From: Planctomycetota bacterium
Lineage (GTDB): Bacteria > Planctomycetota > Phycisphaerae > WQYP01 > JAJZKY01
Reading direction: 5' to 3'
Assembly: GCA_021803885.1 (NCBI GenBank)
Contig: JAJZKY010000261.1
Location: 1 to 6,688 of the forward strand
DNA: 6,688 nt
Below the pieces are notes generated by a model. That model was not told the DNA's origin, did not search any database, and worked only from the letters and a program-made list of their open reading frames with translations. Both the position numbers and the translations under genes were made by a program. Positions 4,857 to 6,688 of the stretch are shown piece after piece. Within the stretch, counting starts at the first letter, position 1. The number at the start of each line of letters is the position of its first letter.

Positions 4857-5705
4857 ATGAACAACCGCCTGAAACTCGCCTATGCAAGCAACGGCTTCAC
4901 CCGCTTCTCTCTCCTGGAGGCAATCCGCGCTGTCGGGGCGATTGGCTACGACGGCATTGAGATTCTGGCCGACAAACCGCATTGGTATCCCAAAACTCCG
5001 GGGCGTGAAGCCTTTGCGATCAGCCGTGAGCTGGAAAAAGCAGGATTAGGTGTTTCGAATGTGAACGCCAATTGCACTTTCGGATATTGGAAGAATCCCC
5101 CGCCTGAACCATTCTTTGAACCGTCGCTGGTATCTCCGCAGGCGGCGCTGCGCCGGGACCGTATCCGGATGATTCTCCATACGCTGGAATTTGCCCGACG
5201 GATCGGGGCGAAAAATATCAGCATCACCAGCGGTAAAGCTCTGCCGGAGATGCCGCCGGAAAAAGCCCTGCGTCAACTTGCTGAATCGCTCAAACCGATT
5301 TTGGCAAAGGCGGAACAGTTGGGCATTGATGTCGGGATCGAATGTGAACCGCTGCTGCTGGTGGAATGGGCACACGAATTGCGATCGCTTATCGCAAAAC
5401 TCGGCAGCAACCGCCTGGGCGCAAATCTGGACTTGGGGCACAGCATCGTGCTGGGTGAAAAACCGTCGCAGGTGATGCAGATGCTGCGCGGACGGATTTG
5501 GAATTGCCACGTGGAAGACCTGCCGGGCCGCAAACATTATCACTTGATCCCCGGCACCGGGACGGTTGATTTCCATGCCATCGCCCGGGCCATGCGGCGG
5601 ACAAAATATGATCGGTTTGTCACGGTTGAACTATACACCCACACCGCCCGACCGCACGAGGCGGCTGAAAAGAGCTTCGCCTTTTTGCGCCCGATACTGG
5701 GGTAA
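4857..5705 (+). CDS. Sugar phosphate isomerase/epimerase-like TIM-barrel protein
   Basis: A 282-residue member of the xylose-isomerase-like TIM-barrel superfamily (AP endonuclease 2 fold), soluble, expected to bind a divalent metal and isomerise or epimerise a sugar or cyclitol; the substrate is unknown. The metal ligands seen in D-tagatose 3-epimerase have clear equivalents: Glu162 in GIECEP, Asp192 in LDLGH, His218 in NCHVED and Glu258 in TVELY. His195 and Arg225 match its substrate-binding pair. The barrel opens with KLAYASNGF and GYDGIEILAD (30-39); the HLIPGTGTVDF segment (229-239) is typical of this family branch. ATG 4857 fits the first beta-strand. The frame stays open to an ATG at 4707, but those 50 codons read as Arg/Cys-rich non-family sequence. 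It converges on ilvE with 10 nt between stop codons. Confidence 0.88.
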   Translation: MNNRLKLAYASNGFTRFSLLEAIRAVGAIGYDGIEILADKPHWYPKTPGREAFAISRELEKAGLGVSNVNANCTFGYWKNPPPEPFFEPSLVSPQAALRRDRIRMILHTLEFARRIGAKNISITSGKALPEMPPEKALRQLAESLKPILAKAEQLGIDVGIECEPLLLVEWAHELRSLIAKLGSNRLGANLDLGHSIVLGEKPSQVMQMLRGRIWNCHVEDLPGRKHYHLIPGTGTVDFHAIARAMRRTKYDRFVTVELYTHTARPHEAAEKSFAFLRPILG

Positions 5706-5709
5706 GGTT

Positions 5710-5752
5710 TGCCGGTCAGACGCCGGCAGCAATCGGACTTGGGGCCGGCGTC
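5710..5752. repeat. Overlapping inverted repeats at the convergent gene ends
   Basis: GACGCCGGC (5719-5727) is exactly complementary to 5744-5752 around a 16-nt loop. The first arm also takes part in a smaller hairpin, TGCCGG (5710-5715) with CCGGCA (5723-5728). The two folds exclude each other. They cover the 10-nt gap and the last codons of ilvE. No T-run follows on either strand, so this may be a T-poor bidirectional terminator, but that is unproven. Confidence 0.45.
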
Positions 5753-6603
5753 CGCACTTCCTGTCGAAAAGCGTCGGTGAGCAGGCGGGTGACGGGTCCG
5801 ACGTATCCGTCGCCGACCGCGCGACGATCAATACTTGTCACCGGTACGATTTCTGCTCCGGTGCCTGTCAGGAAGCATTCGTCGGCGGTATAAAGATCAT
5901 GTCGGGTGAGATTCACCTGCCGAACCTGAATTTCGTTTCGGGCGGCCAGTTCAATCACCGTACCGCGCGTAATGCCCAAAAGAATGCCGCTTTCTTCCGG
6001 TGGTGTGAAGACCACCCCGTCCCGCACGATAAAAATATTGTCCGCCGTACACTCGCACACATACCCGTGCTGGTTCAGCATGACCGCTTCGGAAACGCCG
6101 GCGTCAATCGCCTCCCATTTGGCCATGATGTTGTTGAGGTAATTGAGGCTTTTGATTTTCGGCGACAGAGCTGCAGGGCTGGTTCGGATGGTGCTGGCGG
6201 TGATGATGGCCATGCCGCTGCGGTAGGTTTCTTCCGAGTACATTTTGATGCTATCGGCGATGATCACGACGGTCGGCTTGGCACAATTGAGGGGTGATAT
6301 CCCCAAAGCGCCCATTCCGCGGGTAACCACGAGTCGGATGTAGCTGTCGGTAAGCTCATTGGCGGCGGTGGTCTCACTTATCGCCTGGGCGAGTTGCTCG
6401 CGGGAATAGGGAATTGGCAGGCGGATCGACTTGGCCGAATCGAAAAGCCTTCGCAGGTGTTCATCCAGCTTGAAGACGCGGCCGGCATATTGGCGCAACC
6501 CCTCAAATACACCGTCGCCGTAAAGCACCCCGTGATCAAACACATTGATGCATGCCTGCTGGGAATCGACCAGTTTGCCGTCTAACCAAATCCGCTTAGC
6601 CAT
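5716..6603 (-). CDS. ilvE: Branched-chain amino acid aminotransferase
   Basis: A PLP-dependent fold-type IV aminotransferase that interconverts Leu, Ile and Val with their 2-oxo acids using glutamate, the last step of branched-chain amino acid synthesis; cytosolic. The 295 residues match the usual length. Visible landmarks are FDHGVLYGDGVFEGLRQY (22-39), HLRRLFDSAK (49-58, phosphate-binding Arg), the catalytic Lys151 in IKSLNYLNN, ECTADNIF (184-191), GITRGTVIELA (210-220) and FLTGTGAEIVPV (244-255). The GVFEG-RxY and FKLDEH pattern favours a branched-chain over a D-amino acid aminotransferase, though substrate is not proven by sequence. The chosen start is ATG 6603, with AGGAA 10 nt upstream; a TTG start at 6633 would add ten residues of non-family sequence. 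The gene stands alone and has its own promoter. Confidence 0.93.
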   Translation of the reverse strand: MAKRIWLDGKLVDSQQACINVFDHGVLYGDGVFEGLRQYAGRVFKLDEHLRRLFDSAKSIRLPIPYSREQLAQAISETTAANELTDSYIRLVVTRGMGALGISPLNCAKPTVVIIADSIKMYSEETYRSGMAIITASTIRTSPAALSPKIKSLNYLNNIMAKWEAIDAGVSEAVMLNQHGYVCECTADNIFIVRDGVVFTPPEESGILLGITRGTVIELAARNEIQVRQVNLTRHDLYTADECFLTGTGAEIVPVTSIDRRAVGDGYVGPVTRLLTDAFRQEVRTPAPSPIAAGV

Positions 6604-6641
6604 GATGGATACGTTCCTGCAACCAACTTCCAAAGCGTATT

Positions 6642-6670
6642 ATGATAATGGTGAAAGGGGAGACGGGCAA
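6642..6670 (-). promoter_or_regulatory. ilvE: Promoter of ilvE
   Basis: On the minus strand TTGCCC (6665-6670, 4 of 6) and TATCAT (6642-6647, 5 of 6) are separated by 17 nt. Transcription would begin near 6635, giving a leader of about 30 nt, too short for a peptide attenuator. Confidence 0.5.
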
Positions 6671-6688
6671 AGGATTGTATCTGATTGC

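Noticed and set aside
4309..4887. 192-codon minus-strand frame
   Set aside because: Antisense to the PIN gene end, its partner and the TIM-barrel start; Arg/Ser-rich shadow composition.
5566..6297. 243-codon plus-strand frame
   Set aside because: Antisense to ilvE and the end of the TIM-barrel gene; no motif and shadow-like composition.
6604..6633. Ten-residue N-terminal extension of the aminotransferase from TTG 6633
   Set aside because: The extension overlaps the ribosome site of ATG 6603 and almost reaches the predicted transcript start; the family normally begins at the MAKRIWLDGK position.

Overview
The window looks like ordinary chromosomal DNA from a GC-rich Gram-negative bacterium. 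The Gram-negative call rests on a Kdo hydroxylase, an enzyme of lipopolysaccharide (LPS) inner-core modification, and on a lipoprotein-type signal peptide. The mix of genes (IolS-like aldo/keto reductase, lipoprotein globin, a PIN toxin family with an LETTVISYL start, a xylose-isomerase-like TIM barrel) would suit a planctomycete, verrucomicrobial or proteobacterial genome. The sequence alone does not settle the phylum. I see no phage, IS element, rRNA, tRNA or CRISPR array. Layout: four minus-strand genes come first. They are an unrecognised protein cut by the left edge (1-622), a lipid-anchored group I truncated hemoglobin (817-1284), an aldo/keto reductase (1409-2407) and a Kdo hydroxylase (2630-3508). 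The aldo/keto reductase and the hydroxylase have their own recognisable promoters. After a gene-free stretch (3509-3964), three plus-strand genes follow: a VapC-like PIN protein (3965-4450), a short partner starting 2 nt after it (4453-4689), and a TIM-barrel sugar isomerase/epimerase-like protein (4857-5705). The last gene, a branched-chain aminotransferase (5716-6603, minus), converges on the TIM-barrel gene with only 10 nt between the stop codons. How the genes work together: the PIN protein and its short partner form one toxin-antitoxin-like unit. The others look like single-gene transcription units serving separate jobs: amino-acid metabolism, sugar metabolism, carbonyl reduction, envelope modification and heme/gas chemistry at the envelope. 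No shared pathway is evident. The points most worth checking are the lipoprotein globin with an apparently non-polar distal heme pocket; the long hairpin and second inverted repeat after it; the PIN module with its unusual short partner and flanking 15-nt repeats; a MerR-like dyad in the aldo/keto reductase promoter; and two genes that may be leaderless. I found no convincing new multi-gene system.
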